Origin: Stramonita haemastoma
Lineage: Eukaryota; Mollusca; Gastropoda; Neogastropoda; Muricidae
DNA length: 64,000 nt
Reading direction: 5' to 3'
Assembly (NCBI GenBank): GCA_030674155.1
Contig: CM060322.1
Coordinates: 59,959,264-60,023,263, forward strand
The notes under the pieces are model-generated. The model made no database searches. It saw only the letters and a list, made by a program, of their open reading frames with translations, and was not told the origin of the DNA. Shown here piece by piece: positions 1 to 12,339 of this stretch. Positions within the stretch are counted from its first letter, which is position 1. Each line of letters opens with the position of its first letter. The position numbers and the translations under genes are program-made.

Positions 1-556
1 TAAAAATAAAAAACCCAATCTACTGAGTATGAACACTTACTTTAAATTTGAATATCTTATCTAAAAAAGTGAATATTATGTAACAAAACACGAGAAATTC
101 ATCCATATCCTCGGCCAATACAGCTTTCCCCATCTCTATGTTATACACCTGAACATTTAACACCCCATCCACCCCTTCCTAGCATTCTTTTCCCTACAAA
201 ATCTAGCACCCTGCCCCTACCAACCCTAGCAGTAGTATCTGATATTTTATCTTATATCCCTTCTTCAGGCGGGATACGGGTACCTTAAAAATCTGACCAT
301 TGAGGAACCTTACAGCTTTAGCTAAGTAAAAGTTTCTTTCACTCATAAATACTGGTATTTCATTATGATGATCATTTAAAAATAATTTTGGTGCTTTTAA
401 AACATTGATCATCACTGTTCGCGTTTGCTTTTTGTTTTGTTTTTGAAAGCGTGCTGCAAAGCAGTTCTGCGCTTATCCATTTACTCTTAATAAACGATTC
501 AAATAAATTCTTTTCAACCCAAAAGAAAAAAGGGTTTAGCCAGTGTGTCAGCATAT
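1..556. other. AT-rich sequence, no gene seen
   Basis: Short open frames only, with no splice-bounded coding pattern and no repeat I recognise. Confidence 0.5.
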
Positions 557-742
557 ACCATGTTGTCTACCTGCCTTTTGTGTCCACATGTGGGGCCAGG
601 GTTAAGAGTTGAGGTTAGTGTTAGAATTAGTGTTAGTTAACAACAGGGAAGGGTTGTCTGTCAGATGGTCAGTCTGAATGTTAGATGGAATGTGGACACA
701 ATAGCACATAGAAAATGGTATGTAGCTATAGACACAATGGTA
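557..742. mobile_element. MITE-like element, copy 1
   Basis: The ends are imperfect inverted repeats. The left end contains TTGTGTCCACAT and the right end contains ATGTGGACACAAT, with a further outer match of ACCAT-TGTCTA type. The interior has GGTTAA/GTTAG runs. A second copy with the same ends and a similar interior lies at 52242-52420. There is no coding capacity, so this would be a non-autonomous DNA transposon. The superfamily cannot be judged from the ends alone. Confidence 0.6.
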
Positions 743-951
743 TTATTTCATGTTTATTATTCTACCGACCACAACGGCTATTCGTATTTTGCAATGGTAT
801 GGAGCTTTAAACCAGAGTCACCTGTTCTATCAAAAAGCTGAGGCTATGCATTAGACCTGTGTCCGCGAAAATTCTAGGTCTATCATTAACAGAGGACAAG
901 GTTTAATATGCTTTAAACAAGCTTGCATCCACTTAAAGTAAAAAAATTAAA

Positions 952-1022
952 CCGTGTAAGATTCTCGAAGTCGGAATACAGCTACCTTAATGGTTGGCAA
1001 AAAACGGCTGCGTAAGCACCCC
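952..1022 (+). mobile_element. SINE tail t2 fragment
   Basis: Contains CGAAGTCGGAATACAGCTAC followed by a CTTAATGGTTGGCAAAAAACGG-like stretch. This matches the t2 tail seen complete at 22940-23065. The head is missing. Confidence 0.6.
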
Positions 1023-1184
1023 TCTATTAGCGCTAGCCTAGAAACTAAACAAGAAAAAGACATTCTCTAAGCCAGCCCTCTTTTTCTATCCTCACTGCTC
1101 TAAATGTGCATCCACACCCCTCCCAAACACCCCTTTCCCCTTCCCTCTCCTTCCAGCCTGACGTCTCCTCCTCACAACTATCCC

Positions 1185-1199
1185 CTTCATCCACACACA

Positions 1200-1262
<63 letters not shown>

Positions 1263-1428
1263 AAACCCCCCCCCCCCCAACACTCGCCCCACACACAACC
1301 ACCAAAAGACTCCACCAACACAACACACACACACCCCAACCAAAAACACCCCCCCCCTACACCCCGCCACAACCCCCCCTACACCCCCCCCCCACACAAC
1401 CACCAAAACCAAAACACACCACCAACAC

Positions 1429-1482
<54 letters not shown>

Positions 1483-1556
1483 ACCAAAACACACACCAAA
1501 ACACACACCAACACACACACCAACACACACACACAACTTTTCAGTCGATAGATCTT

Positions 1557-1628
<72 letters not shown>

Positions 1629-1674
1629 ACACACACACACACAACACACACACACACACACATACACACGCACT

Positions 1675-1705
<31 letters not shown>

Positions 1706-1715
1706 CCACACAACA
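1185..1715. repeat. (CA)n compound microsatellite
   Basis: Several long CA runs are separated by C-rich CCACCAAAACACACC-like spacers, and the tract ends in (CGCA)n at 1676-1704. Long open frames here on both strands (for example 1104-1748) are reading-frame artefacts of the repeat. Confidence 0.95.
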
Positions 1716-1794
1716 TTTCACAACACACATGTCGCTAAAAATATCTAACACTAATATTTTGTGAAATAAACTCATTGATGAAATTTACACAGCA

Positions 1795-1888
1795 ACACTG
1801 AATTCGGATTGTTGCTACATTAATGGTGGGCAAGAAAAGTGACGTGCAAAAATCTATTGGTAAACCTCAGAGCTCTAGCTGAGGAAAT
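1795..1888 (+). mobile_element. SINE tail t2 fragment
   Basis: Contains TTAATGGTGGGCAAG and ends with GAGCTCTAGCTGAGGAAAT, the t2 terminus. There is no head upstream. Confidence 0.65.
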
Positions 1889-2500
1889 TAGGAGGGTGGG
1901 GGGCTGGAGGAGTCTTTCTTTTATTTTTTAAACTAATTGCAATGAAGGCAAAAACAGCTAATCACAAAAATCCAATCCAATCCAATCTTGTTTAAAATTC
2001 CACCGACAATAGAGACCATACGATGGGGTGGGGTGGGGGTAGGGGGTGGGGGTGGGGGGGCTATCACCATGTCAAATTATCTCAAATTAAAACCTAGCAA
2101 CTGTACACATTTAAACCTAGGGTCTAAAACCAACCCTACTGACGTTCCTTGTGTCAACACCCAGGTCAGCACTAACGGCTAACCCAGGACAGTCAGAAGA
2201 ATGTTCCTCCTTGGCGTAGCCGACTCGGTGACTGGGTTGTAGTTTTGTTTTGTTTTTGTGACTGGAAAGTCCTTTTCCTTGACTGTAGTGATGTCCTTGA
2301 TGTAGATGTCCTCAAAATGTCATGACATCTGAAAATGAAAAAAAAAATAGTTGTCAGACTTGCTTGAGGAAAGAATGGACTGGAAAGGGAAAAAATAAAT
2401 ATAAAAAAAAAAAAATGGAGAGTGGACAGTTTTAGAAAACAGTTTTTATAAAGAGTGGTAGAATAAGGAAATTTATCATTCTGGCAAGGCGATGGAGACT
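1889..2500. other. Non-coding, G-rich tract
   Basis: Holds a G-rich tract at about 2022-2060 that could form a quadruplex. I see no gene. Confidence 0.5.
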
Positions 2501-2506
2501 TTAGGG

Positions 2507-2558
<52 letters not shown>

Positions 2559-2566
2559 TGTGTGTT
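2507..2566. repeat. (GTGC)n microsatellite
   Basis: About 13 units of GTGC run into a short GT stretch. Confidence 0.95.
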
Positions 2567-2880
2567 GTGTGTGTTTGAATACATTGTAAGAAAATCTGCT
2601 CCTATGCATAATAATAATTGTGAATTTAAATTCTATAAAGTGTACATACTCTTGGATATGGCCTTTTTGCGGAGATATTAAAAACAAACTCGATTCAGCA
2701 TGTGTGCTCTGACTACTCAATTTTGTTTATATCCTAGAAATTGTTTTTAACAAATCTTTACTAAAGTATTGTGTACAGTTGGTATCTTTAATTAGGAGAG
2801 AAAATACAAACACAACAACAAGACACACAGACATATGCTAAGACTAGGGGAATAGTCACTATGTTTTGTTTTTGTTTTCT
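2567..2880. other. No gene seen
   Basis: AT-rich unique-looking sequence leading into the SINE-B copy. Confidence 0.5.
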
Positions 2881-3150
2881 ATCCACTTTTAAAGGTCAAT
2901 GCAGATTTCTCTGCGTGAAATTTCGAGCTGCCTCCCTGGGGACAGCGCGTCACCACAAGAGCAGCGCCACCCATTCCCCCTCCCCCTGTCTGCATGTGTA
3001 TTTGTTACCTTATCATGTGGCTTTTTTCTACATTTTGCCAGGGACAACTCTGTTGCTGTGGGTTCGTGATATGTTCCAAATGCCTGATGTTCGCTGACCT
3101 CCGTTTATCGCCTCTTACCCGAAATACTAGCACCCAGATCACCACTCACG
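2881..3150 (-). mobile_element. SINE-B, 5' end missing
   Basis: Read on the minus strand it has the shared central domain (the complement of CTAGCACCCAGATCACCACT and of the CTCCGTTTAT stretch). It then has a tail made from the complements of GTTGCTGTGGGTTCG, GCCAGGGACAACTC and ATTTCTCTGCGTGAAATTTC. Complete copies at 11405-11745 and 57556-57965 supply the missing head. Confidence 0.8.
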
Positions 3151-3164
3151 TGTAGTGGAAAGGG

Positions 3165-4450
3165 GGGGGGGGGTTTGGACACCAAGCTGTTACCTGATGA
3201 TGACTGGTAACCACAAGTGGTGCTGGATGGCGTGTCTGTTCTTCGCCACTTGGTTCCTGTCCAGTTGTTCCTGTCAGCAGTTAAGAAGTCATCAGTGACA
3301 GGGAAACTGTGGAATGTTAGCTCATATGCTACATCGATGTTATCGTTCCACTTGAAGCAGAATAAATTAATGATTGTTCTTTACAGACATTGACTCATTT
3401 CAACTCCTCCTTTGTTATCATGAATATAAAAAAAATACTTTAAACACATGACTTCCGAACAGAAAGAATTCAATTATTTTTAAAACATCACAATTTTTTT
3501 TTTTAGTTCAAACGTTGAAAAATAATCATTCTATGTGAATACAAAATATATAGTGAAATGCAAAACAGTTCGAATTATTCCTTTAAAGACATACATTTTC
3601 ATACCTCTCTTTATAAGCTCAACTATCAAAATCTTTGATGCTATTTTGTAACAATTTTTCACAATTATTGTTTGAAGACATTATCCATTTCCTTGTTTGC
3701 TTTGATTAGCCGAAATAATATCAAAACGATTTGATGCCATGTACCAAGAAAATTAATTCACATTTATTCTGTAAAGAGACTATTACATTCAATCCTTTTA
3801 CAATTAGCTAGAATACTCAAATGATTGCTGTCAACATTTCAAACAACTAAATTCATGTTTTTGAAAGAAGCATTACAAATTGTCTTATTCAAATTCAAAA
3901 TATTTGGAGCTGATCTACTTTGATTTAAGACACATTACAACATCACCACATTTCATATTTGCGTTATCAACTGAAACATAACATTTCATTCCTGTCTTCA
4001 ACCATACCACTTTCCAAAGCATGCCCCCCCCCCCGCCCCCATTATTAATGGCTGAAAGAAAACCTGAGGCACCTGAGGTTCCAGTCCCACAGCCCCTAAC
4101 AGCAAGGGAGTCCTAACAACTACCAATTCACAGTTCAGAGGATTTTTTTGGCCATACATTACATTTACCTCATCATGTTACTTTGAAAGTGGTTAATTTA
4201 GAATTATTATTTACAGATTTTTTTTTATCACAATTCAACGTGAACTTTATCAGCTGCAACATTTCGATGATTGATTTCCTCACTTTATGAATTTAATTGC
4301 TAACTACACACATACTGTGTTAAAATTTTATCTTCAACCCTTATTTGGACGTTCATTTTTAACTGGCGACAGTCTGCAAATATCAATGAACATCAAGACT
4401 ATATAAAACACAGAAAAATTCTGTTTTCTAACCTGAAATATTTTATCGCA
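3165..4450. other. AT-rich stretch, no gene seen
   Basis: Only short chance frames, a C-run near 4023 and T-runs near 3487 and 4218. I recognise no repeat family. Confidence 0.5.
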
Positions 4451-4452
4451 AA

Positions 4453-4830
4453 TTTCCATTAGCAAATAGGACACAGTTTATTTAAATTGGGGAAAAATGC
4501 TTTGGCTACACAAAAAAGAATAGATTTTCTACCTGAATTTTGACGAAGATGGAGACATCTTGACTCATGTCGCAGGTACATACACAGACCTTTGCAATAC
4601 AGCAGTAGTGATGCTTGTCCCCATTCAGTCAGGCTCCTCCTGTTCTCGGAGGACAATGGCTGTGTCTTCTATCTGCTTCAGTCGTGCTGGGGGCTATGTC
4701 TGGAGCTGCTCACAAGTCCAACCCGTGCATGACAGCCTCTGGTGCAGTTGTAGCAGACAGCATTGGATGGCGAGTTGATGGCCTGGTTTAGCAGTCCTTC
4801 TACTTTGGATTGCACTGCAACTGTTGTACC
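4453..4830 (-). other. Possible retroelement coding relic
   Basis: On the minus strand a frame across 4678-4989 contains CYNCTRGCHARVG, close to a C-x2-C-x4-H zinc knuckle with the last Cys lost. It could be a decayed LTR-retroelement gag fragment. There is no protease or reverse transcriptase nearby, so this is weak. Confidence 0.2.
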
Positions 4831-4917
4831 TGGTTGAATAGATAAAACCACAAATTTTGAAATAAGAGAAACATACTTAGTACTACATGGTTTGTCTATT
4901 AATAAAGAAAAAAAGTT

Positions 4918-5215
4918 GACCAGCTGCAATGGTGCAGTGGCTAACACACTGAACTTGTGGCTCATATGTTCAAATCTCATGAATAGCATGTTTTTAATCT
5001 TTTTTTTTTAAAAACCCATCCTGCTCCTACTAGAGAAAAACCTACAGGCTTAATGGGAAGACCTGGACCACAAACTAGAGCATGAACCACTTTACAGATG
5101 CAACACTGAGAAATGTTTAAACTACACCAACACTGCACCAACACCTAAATGGTGGTCAAGGATTGGTTGCGCACACAAAAAATTCACCTTGGAGAACCTC
5201 AGAGCTCTAGCTGAG
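4918..5215 (+). mobile_element. SINE-D with t2 tail, decayed
   Basis: The head has an A-box-like AATGGTGCAGTGGCTAAC and a B-box-like TGTTCAAATCTC, as in the SINE-D copy at 15010-15228. The body GGAAGACCTGGACCACAAAC matches the same family. The end, TCAGAGCTCTAGCTGAGGAA, is the t2 terminus also used by SINE-A and SINE-C. Confidence 0.65.
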
Positions 5216-5219
5216 GAAT

Positions 5220-6073
5220 GAGAAAAGGCACAGGCAGGAACAGCAGAAGATAGCAACAAATTTGACAGAAAAATATCAGATCAGAAAGTTGAATAGAAGC
5301 AAATATAAATACCTTATCTAGTTTTCAGAAAAGGCAGTTCATGATGGCTCCCTCACACACCTCAGGTCACTGGCACTTGATTCCAGACCCAGAGCCCTGA
5401 AAGCAGTAAGTCATCATCAGTAGACTGAAAATTCTCGTTTAATGACTCCGATTTATAACGATTTAATTTTCATAACACATTTTCACCATTTTTCCTAACC
5501 AATTAATAGTCAAATTCGAGTCCAGCTATTTTTAAATTTAAATGACAGGTCAAGTTATTCTAATGAAATACACTCCATCAATAAATGTTTCAACAATTTT
5601 CAAACAAGGAGGCTTTACTGTCAACACAATCACATACTTTGTTCCAGATTCAGAGCTGCCTGTTTACAGCAACCAGAACACCACAAACCTTTAAACCAAA
5701 ATCTTAATTTTATAAAAATGTAACTTCAGTCTCCGAAAAATAAGACTCTGAACAAAGAAAAGGATTCTATAAAAAAATGAACAAAAATAAAGTCGGAAAA
5801 ATAAACTCAGAGTAATAGAATTAACAAAAAAAAGAACAAGACGATACCTGAATCATGTATGATGTTAACACAATCTCTCACTCTAGCGGCAAAGTACTTA
5901 CAGATAGATGCCAGGATCTCGCTGCAGATGACTCCAAGGCGATGATCAGCAGAACCTGGCCCCACTGTTGAAGATCTTCAGGATGATCCACATAATGACT
6001 CACCGCCAGGTTAGGACCCATGTTTAATTAGTAAAGGAGGGGAAGGACAAGGAAATGCCTTAAGTGGACAAGA
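5220..6073. other. No gene seen
   Basis: AT-rich non-coding sequence with no supported exon or repeat. Confidence 0.5.
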
Positions 6074-6470
6074 AATGACCAAGTCACAATACCTCATGAA
6101 AACCGATGACCAAGTCACAATACCTTTGAAAACCGATGACCAAGTCACAATACCTCATGAAAACCGATGACCAAGTCACAATACCTTTGAAAACCGATGA
6201 CCAAGTCACAATACCTCATGAAAACCGATGACCAAGTCACAATACCTCATGAAAACCGATGACCAAGTCACAATACCTCATGGAAACGATGACCAAGTCA
6301 CAATACCTCATGAAAACCATAACCAAGTGGCAATACCTCATGAAAACCGATGACCAAGTCACAATACCTCATGAAAACCGATGACCAAGTCACAATACCT
6401 CATGAAAACCATGACCAAGTCACAATACCTCATGAAAACCGATGACCAAGTGGCAAGTACCTCATGAAAG
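6074..6470. repeat. 31-bp minisatellite
   Basis: About 12 tandem copies of a 31-bp unit with core GACCAAGTCACAATACCTCA, with small variants such as CTTTG for CTCATG. The array stops where a SINE-A copy begins and a unit reappears on its far side at 6843. Confidence 0.95.
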
Positions 6471-6539
6471 CTGTCTCAAAGCTGTTGTAGGTGGTGACAT
6501 TTTAGACGCAAGGAAACATGTCAGAAATGTTTTTATATT

Positions 6540-6842
6540 ATTTATTTTTTTTTATATCTTATACGAGGATAATGGAATAAGCCTCGTGTGCTTTTTTCAT
6601 CCAGTCCCCATGTGTATGCAGTTTTGTAAATTTTGTCATCTGTTCCCACCGGCACACAATGGCCTACTCTTACGAAATGAGACATGATTTAACGTGTGCG
6701 CAAGATGTTCTGCGTGCGTTCGCACAGGGGCCTCGGTTTACAGTCTCATCCGAAAGACTTTTGGGGAGAGTGGAGTCAGCACTGATGTTAACTCCAGGGG
6801 AAAAATCCCCTCGAACCCTCGATCCCCAGTCGAACTGTTGGG
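6540..6842 (-). mobile_element. SINE-A, tail t1
   Basis: From the + strand left edge it shows the t1 end (CGAGGATAATGGAATAAGC), the complement of TGCATACACATGGGG, the central domain (CCTCGGTTTACAGTCTCATC), and GGAGTCAGCACTGATGTTAA. The tRNA-like head is degraded near 6820-6842. It sits inside the 31-bp array. Confidence 0.9.
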
Positions 6843-6885
6843 GAAATGACCAAGTCACAATACCTCATGACCCTAGTCTCCAAGC
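6843..6885. repeat. Resumed 31-bp unit after SINE
   Basis: Carries AAATGACCAAGTCACAATAC and then a flank resembling the one just before the SINE (AAGCTGTTGTAGG at 6480-6492 against AAGCCATTGTAGG at 6880-6892). The SINE therefore splits a duplicated unit. Confidence 0.75.
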
Positions 6886-6929
6886 CATTGTAGGGGGGGG
6901 GGGGGGGGGTTTTGGGATGGGAAGATAGC

Positions 6930-7283
6930 ATCACTGTCACCCAGGGTGCTCTCAGATTTCTTGCTCTATTTTTTCTCCCTATTTTATTTCAGTTATTTTT
7001 TATTTTTTTTTTATGTATTTCATTTTATTTTATTTTATAGTTATTTTGTTTTAATTTTAGTGTAGACTACCCTTACTTTTTTTATTTTATTTCGTTTTTA
7101 TTTCTAGTTTAGACTAAACCCTAATTTTTTGTTTCATCTCTGAATTTTTATCTCATTTTATTTTACCTAGATTTTACTTTAGGTTTATGTTGTTATTTTA
7201 TCTTTGAACTTAGTTTTAGTTGATACTAATTTTCTTTGAGCAAGAAATACTGATTGCAATCGAAAGGTGCCCAGTGATCATTT
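6930..7283 (-). repeat. TTTTATTTTA-rich repeat, related to 43.5 kb
   Basis: Degenerate TTTTATTTTA/TTTAGTTTAGACTA units. The right edge, GTGATCATTTAAAG, is the reverse complement of the left edge of the array at 43480. The two loci look like one element in opposite orientation. Confidence 0.5.
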
Positions 7284-7632
7284 AAAGACGGGATAGCCTA
7301 GTTGTCGAACATTACGCTCGCAATTTGACGACCCGCGTTCAATTCCCGTTCGAGGGGATTTTTTCTCTGGAGTTAACATCAGTGCTGACTCCACACCCCA
7401 CAAAAGTCCTTCGGATGAGACCATAAACCGAGGCCCCGTGTGCGAACGCACGCAGAACAACTAGCGCACATGTTAAATCCTGTTCCGCTTTTCGTAAGAG
7501 TAGACCATCGTGTGCCGGCTAGGAACAGGTGACAAGATTTACAAAACTGCATACACAGGGGGACTAGATGTAAAAAAGCACACGAGTGCTTATTCCATTA
7601 TCCTCGATATAAAAGAATATATAAATAATAAA
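7284..7632 (+). mobile_element. SINE-A, tail t1, full length
   Basis: About 349 bp. The head has A-box-like GGATAGCCTAGTTG and B-box-like GTTCAATTCCC. The body has TTCGGATGAGACCATAAACC and GTGTGCGAACGCACGCAGAA. The tail has ATACACAGGGGGACTAGATG and CCTCGATATAAAAGAATA. There is no coding capacity. Confidence 0.92.
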
Positions 7633-7654
7633 TAAATGATAAGTAAAGACAGCT

Positions 7655-8345
7655 GATATGGAAGCTGTAACAAAGACTGAACCAAAGCCGGACACAAAGA
7701 CAAACCTGACAAAGAAAAACCTGGACACAAAGACTGAAACCTGGACACAAAGACTGAAACCAGGACACAAGACTGAAACCTGGACACAAAGACTGAAACC
7801 AAGCCGGACACAGAGACTTACAACATGGACACAAAAGACTGAAAGCCAGACTTGAGATGAAACCAAAGCAGACACAGACTTGAACCAACACTGGACACAG
7901 ACAGGAAAGTGGACACACAAAGACTGGAAAGTGGACACACAAAGACTGGAAAGTGGACACACAAAGACTGGAAAGTGGACACACAAAGACTGGAAAGTGG
8001 ACACACAAAGACAGGAAAGTGGACACACAAAGACTGGAAAGTGGACACACAAAGACTGGAAAGTGGACACACAAAGACGTGGACACCGGAAAGTGGACAC
8101 ACAAAGACTGGAAAGTGGACACACAAAGACTGGAAAGTGGACACACAAAGACTGGAAAGTGGACACACAAAGACTGGAAAGTGGACACACAAAGACTAAA
8201 GTGGAACACAAAGACTGGAAAGTGGACACACAAAGACTGGAAAGTGGACACACAAAGACTGGAAAGTGGACACACAAAGACTGGAAAGTGGACACACAAA
8301 GACGAAAGTACACACAAAGACAAACAGACAAACCCAAAGCCAGGA
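7655..8345. repeat. 20/22-bp minisatellite
   Basis: The first part (7715-7830) has 20-bp units of GAAACCTGGACACAAAGACT type. The second part (7900-8310) has about 18 units of a 22-bp form with core AAAGTGGACACACAAAGACT. Because 22 is not a multiple of three, all frames stay open and give several overlapping repeat peptides on both strands. I do not call them genes. Confidence 0.95.
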
Positions 8346-8804
8346 CACAAAACTTCAACAAGGGGTAAAATCTGACTATAGCAAAGGGAAAATAATTATT
8401 CTACAGGTGAAATCTGTAAATCAGCTGAGCAAGGAAGCAGCTAACTGCCTGACAACTGGCCAGCTTGGCATTCCTGATAAACCTCCATGATGAACGCTTA
8501 ACCTGACTACAGCACACCAGAGTCCAAGAAAAAACTGAAGGATTGGGGATGAGGCACTATTCCTATTCTGAAGATGAAGGTTTGACTTATGTACCCAGAC
8601 CCCAAGAGAGCGAAATCCTTGAAAGGTTTTGTTGACATTTTCCTCTTGTCCTCCATTCCCTACCCTCTGCTACCAAACATGGGCCGAACAAGGCAAGAGC
8701 ATGTGAATCATAGTAAGTCTGGCATCGTGGTCTTTGTAGATTGAAGATTACTGCAATGCTGAAAATACAGATGTGTGGATAGTAGTACAGATGATAAAGA
8801 GAGT
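8346..8804. other. No gene seen
   Basis: Unique-looking sequence with only short frames. Confidence 0.5.
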
Positions 8805-9420
<616 letters not shown>

Positions 9421-9439
9421 GCCTACCCTTGCGTCATGT

Positions 9440-9545
9440 TTAGACAACATTCCGCAGCCAGAATGTGGCTCCCTTAATGGGGGAACAAACACGTAGCAAA
9501 AATCTGACCACAGGCCAAAGTCCAAGCTCTAGCCCAGGAACAAAA
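9440..9545 (+). mobile_element. SINE tail t2 fragment, decayed
   Basis: CAGCCAGAATGTGGCTCCCT followed by CAAGCTCTAGCCCAGGAA is a diverged t2 tail. Confidence 0.5.
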
Positions 9546-10072
9546 ATAAACCGTCACGAGGATGTGACATACGGCGGAATAAGGTATTACATTTTTGCAG
9601 CGGGAAACCATTAGAAACCTATTTGAATAAGTAGGAATAGAGTAGCGACAACAATAATCTGAGTGTTCCATGAAGAAAAACAGAAACACTTCCCCATCAT
9701 AACTATCACCTACACCACTTTAGTTTTGGTACTCACAATACCATATTCTGCTCTTCTGCATGTGTTTCAACACTTGTTCATACTTGAAATAATAACCACA
9801 AAAAATAAAACCAACACCACAAACAGGAAGAAAACTTACCTGTAGGCTTAGGTCAAAATGTCGGAGCAGCGACAATACACACAAGATTCTTGTGCAGGGG
9901 TGGTCCTCAGTTTGTGGAATGTTCTATGACAGTGAGAGGGCTTAGGCTACAGGACAACTCAGTTCTCCCCTCCCCCCCCCCCCTCTAGGGTGAACACGGT
10001 CATTTTGCGCGTGCTTCACGAATCAGCTACAGCATTGACAGCAAGAAAAGGTTACCATAGGAGAGTGCAAGT

Positions 10073-10074
<2 letters not shown>
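9546..10074. other. No gene seen
   Basis: Non-coding sequence with a C-run near 9972. Confidence 0.5.
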
Positions 10075-10163
<89 letters not shown>

Positions 10164-10218
10164 CTCTCCCTGTATAGATTATTAATCAATCAATCAATGA
10201 ATCAATGAATCAATCAAC

Positions 10219-10284
<66 letters not shown>

Positions 10285-10290
10285 TCTCAG
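10075..10290. repeat. (TC)n then (AATC)n
   Basis: A CT run at 10075-10160 is followed by about 25 AATC units with few interruptions. CT-rich sequence with CTGTCTCC units continues to 10455. Confidence 0.95.
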
Positions 10291-10462
10291 TATAAAGATT
10301 GTCATTCAATCTCTCTATCTCTCTTGGTCTCTGTTTCCCTCTGTCTCTCTTCTCTGTCTCCCTCTGTCTCTCTGTCTCTGTTCCCTCTGTCTCTCTGTCT
10401 CTGTTTCCCTCTGTCTCTCTGTCTCTGTCTCCCTCTGTCTCTCTGTCTGGTCTCTCTCTGTA

Positions 10463-10525
10463 AATGCTGGGAGGGGAAAAAAAGTATGTTAATACTTATT
10501 TGTCACCCTTGAAAAATCATTATCA
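10463..10525 (+). mobile_element. Element T 3' end, copy 1
   Basis: AAAAAAAGTATGTTAATACT and CACCCTTGAAAAATC recur at 22004-22072 and 22192-22264. Each copy follows a CT tract. This is probably a retroelement 3' end. Confidence 0.55.
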
Positions 10526-10672
10526 ATCAGTCAATCATCCAATCAACCAATCAGTTGACCAACGAATCAAGAAATTAATGAATCAATCAGTAAATCAATC
10601 TACTAATCACTCACTCACTCACTCACTCAATCAATTGATCAATCAGTTCCTCACTCACTCACTCAGTCGGAT
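10526..10672. repeat. Degenerate (AATC)n and (ACTC)n
   Basis: AATCAATC and CTCACTCA units with many substitutions, continuing from the element T tail. Confidence 0.85.
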
Positions 10673-11404
10673 TGTGGGTACATACATACCAATGCCCTTC
10701 TCTAAATTCTACTTGGCCCAGGCCAAAAGCTTTGTCAGTTATTGATGTCAGCAAAGTGTTCCAGCCTGCATTAAAATATTGTTGTGTTGTAAAATATTAT
10801 GTTGAGATTGTGTTCAGCCATGACAAGCTCTTAGCATAACAACTCTCACTTTCCTATGAACCAGGAAAACCCTCTGTTTGCAGGAAGAAAGGCAGGAGAA
10901 TGGGCTGGGTAGGCAGAAAGTAGGCATGAAAGGAAGAGGATAGAGAGGTGAGGAGAAAGACAGAAAGAAAGGGAGTGATAGAAAAGATGAAATTTCAAGC
11001 ACAGAATTTCCAGAAAATGGGGATGCTATCTATACCGAAAGGGCCCCGGTATTCCCATAGGGGAAAAGTTTTATTTAGAACTGAATGGAGTTGCCATAAA
11101 ACTGACCAATTAATTCTGCTGTGACGGACTATTTTCACCTTATTTTAAAATTCAAACACATCTACACAAAAGGATGAAAACATGGAAATAAGATATGATT
11201 AAAAAGTTTGTTGTGTCTATTTTAATTAGATATCTTTTATGCATGCTTTTGACATGTTGAGAGTTTCTGTTTTATATAGCAAGAAATACAGAAAAAAGAA
11301 AACATAGGTATGCTTGCCATACAAGGCAAGATATACCCACTGGATAATTCGCTAGGTAAAATGAGTTGATTTGAAAGCAAAGTCATGTTCCATAGTTTTG
11401 TTTT
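10673..11404. other. No gene seen
   Basis: AT-rich with a GAAAG-rich part near 10880-10990. No exon is supported. Confidence 0.5.
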
Positions 11405-11745
11405 GTATATTAGGGAGAGCCCGTCGCCACAAGAGCAACGCCACCCGTTTCTTGTCTATTCCTGTCTGCAGGTATATTTGTTTCCTTATTACAGTAGCTT
11501 TTTTGTACAGAATTCTGCCAAGAGCAACTCACTTGTTGCCGTGGGTTCTTGTACGTGCACTAAATATGTATAGCATATGGGGTCTCGGTTTATTGCCTCG
11601 TTCAAAACAGTAGCATCCAGACCACTACTCATGGCCTAGTGGATGGGGTAAAAAGCTTTGGGACCAAACGGGGATCGAACCACAGCACACTTCTCGCTTT
11701 CTAGGCAGGTTTGTTACCTCCAGACCACCGATCCACTGAAGAACT
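11405..11745 (-). mobile_element. SINE-B, near full length
   Basis: On the minus strand the head carries the B-box (complement of GGGATCGAACCACAG) and the A-box region (complement of GGTTTGTTACCTCCAGACCA). The central domain and the tail follow, the tail giving TTCTGCCAAGAGCAACTCAC on the + strand. The conserved CTTTCTAGG within the head marks the family. Confidence 0.85.
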
Positions 11746-11939
11746 TTAAAACCAAATGTTTGTCTACACACTAAGTAAAGGAATAAATAAAATATGTCAC
11801 AGAACACAGATGGCTTTACCATAGGGTAGATCACAACACAAATAAAAAGCCGAAAAGAAAAACATTCCACACGACTTTCAGTTAAAGGGAAGTAACCACT
11901 TTTACAGGAATACTACGTCTAAGCTTCACAGTAGTTTCC

Positions 11940-12295
11940 CCTGGATTAGAACACGGCGAACGTTGGAAGTTGACCTGGGTCCATGAAGTCCTGGGTTCGA
12001 ATCTTGGCGGCGTCTCGCCAATTAGGGCTGGGGATTTTTAGCTATCTTCCAGTTCAACTTCAAGTCCAGACCTGCCAGTGCCTTGATTTCATTCGTGTAT
12101 ATATACACATGCAGAAGATCAAATATGCATGTTAAAGATCCTGTCATTCTGTCAGCCTCAGTGGGTTCTGGAAGCACAAACGTACCCAGCATGCATCCGG
12201 AGATGGAATACGGCTGCCTTCAAGGTGGGCAACAGCTGTCACATCCAAACATCTCACCACTGGGGAACATGGAGCTCCAGCTGAGGACCTTCCCC
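11940..12295 (+). mobile_element. SINE-C with t2-like tail
   Basis: A B-box-like GGGTTCGAATCTTGG is followed by a conserved body (GCAGAAGATCAAATATGCAT, GTTAAAGATCCTGTCATTCT, CCCAGCATGCATCC). It ends in a t2 form (GAATACGGCTGCCTTCAAGG, then CCAGCTGAGGA). Bodies of this kind are widespread in marine invertebrate SINEs (recollection, not searched). Confidence 0.7.
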
Positions 12296-12339
12296 CCTCC
12301 ACACTCCCCCCTTCCATTAAACAGAAGTCACCTGCAGTA

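Noticed and set aside
1104..1748. Long His/Thr-rich open frames in CA tracts
   Set aside because: They are produced by CA repeats in all frames. There is no splice or start context.
4678..4989. Gag zinc-knuckle gene
   Set aside because: CYNCTRGCHARVG lacks the last Cys and has no retroelement neighbours. Kept only as a weak relic.
7564..8361. Minus-strand frame of about 265 codons with CVSTFQSL-type repeats
   Set aside because: Created by the 20/22-bp minisatellite, which is open in all frames. No unique domain.
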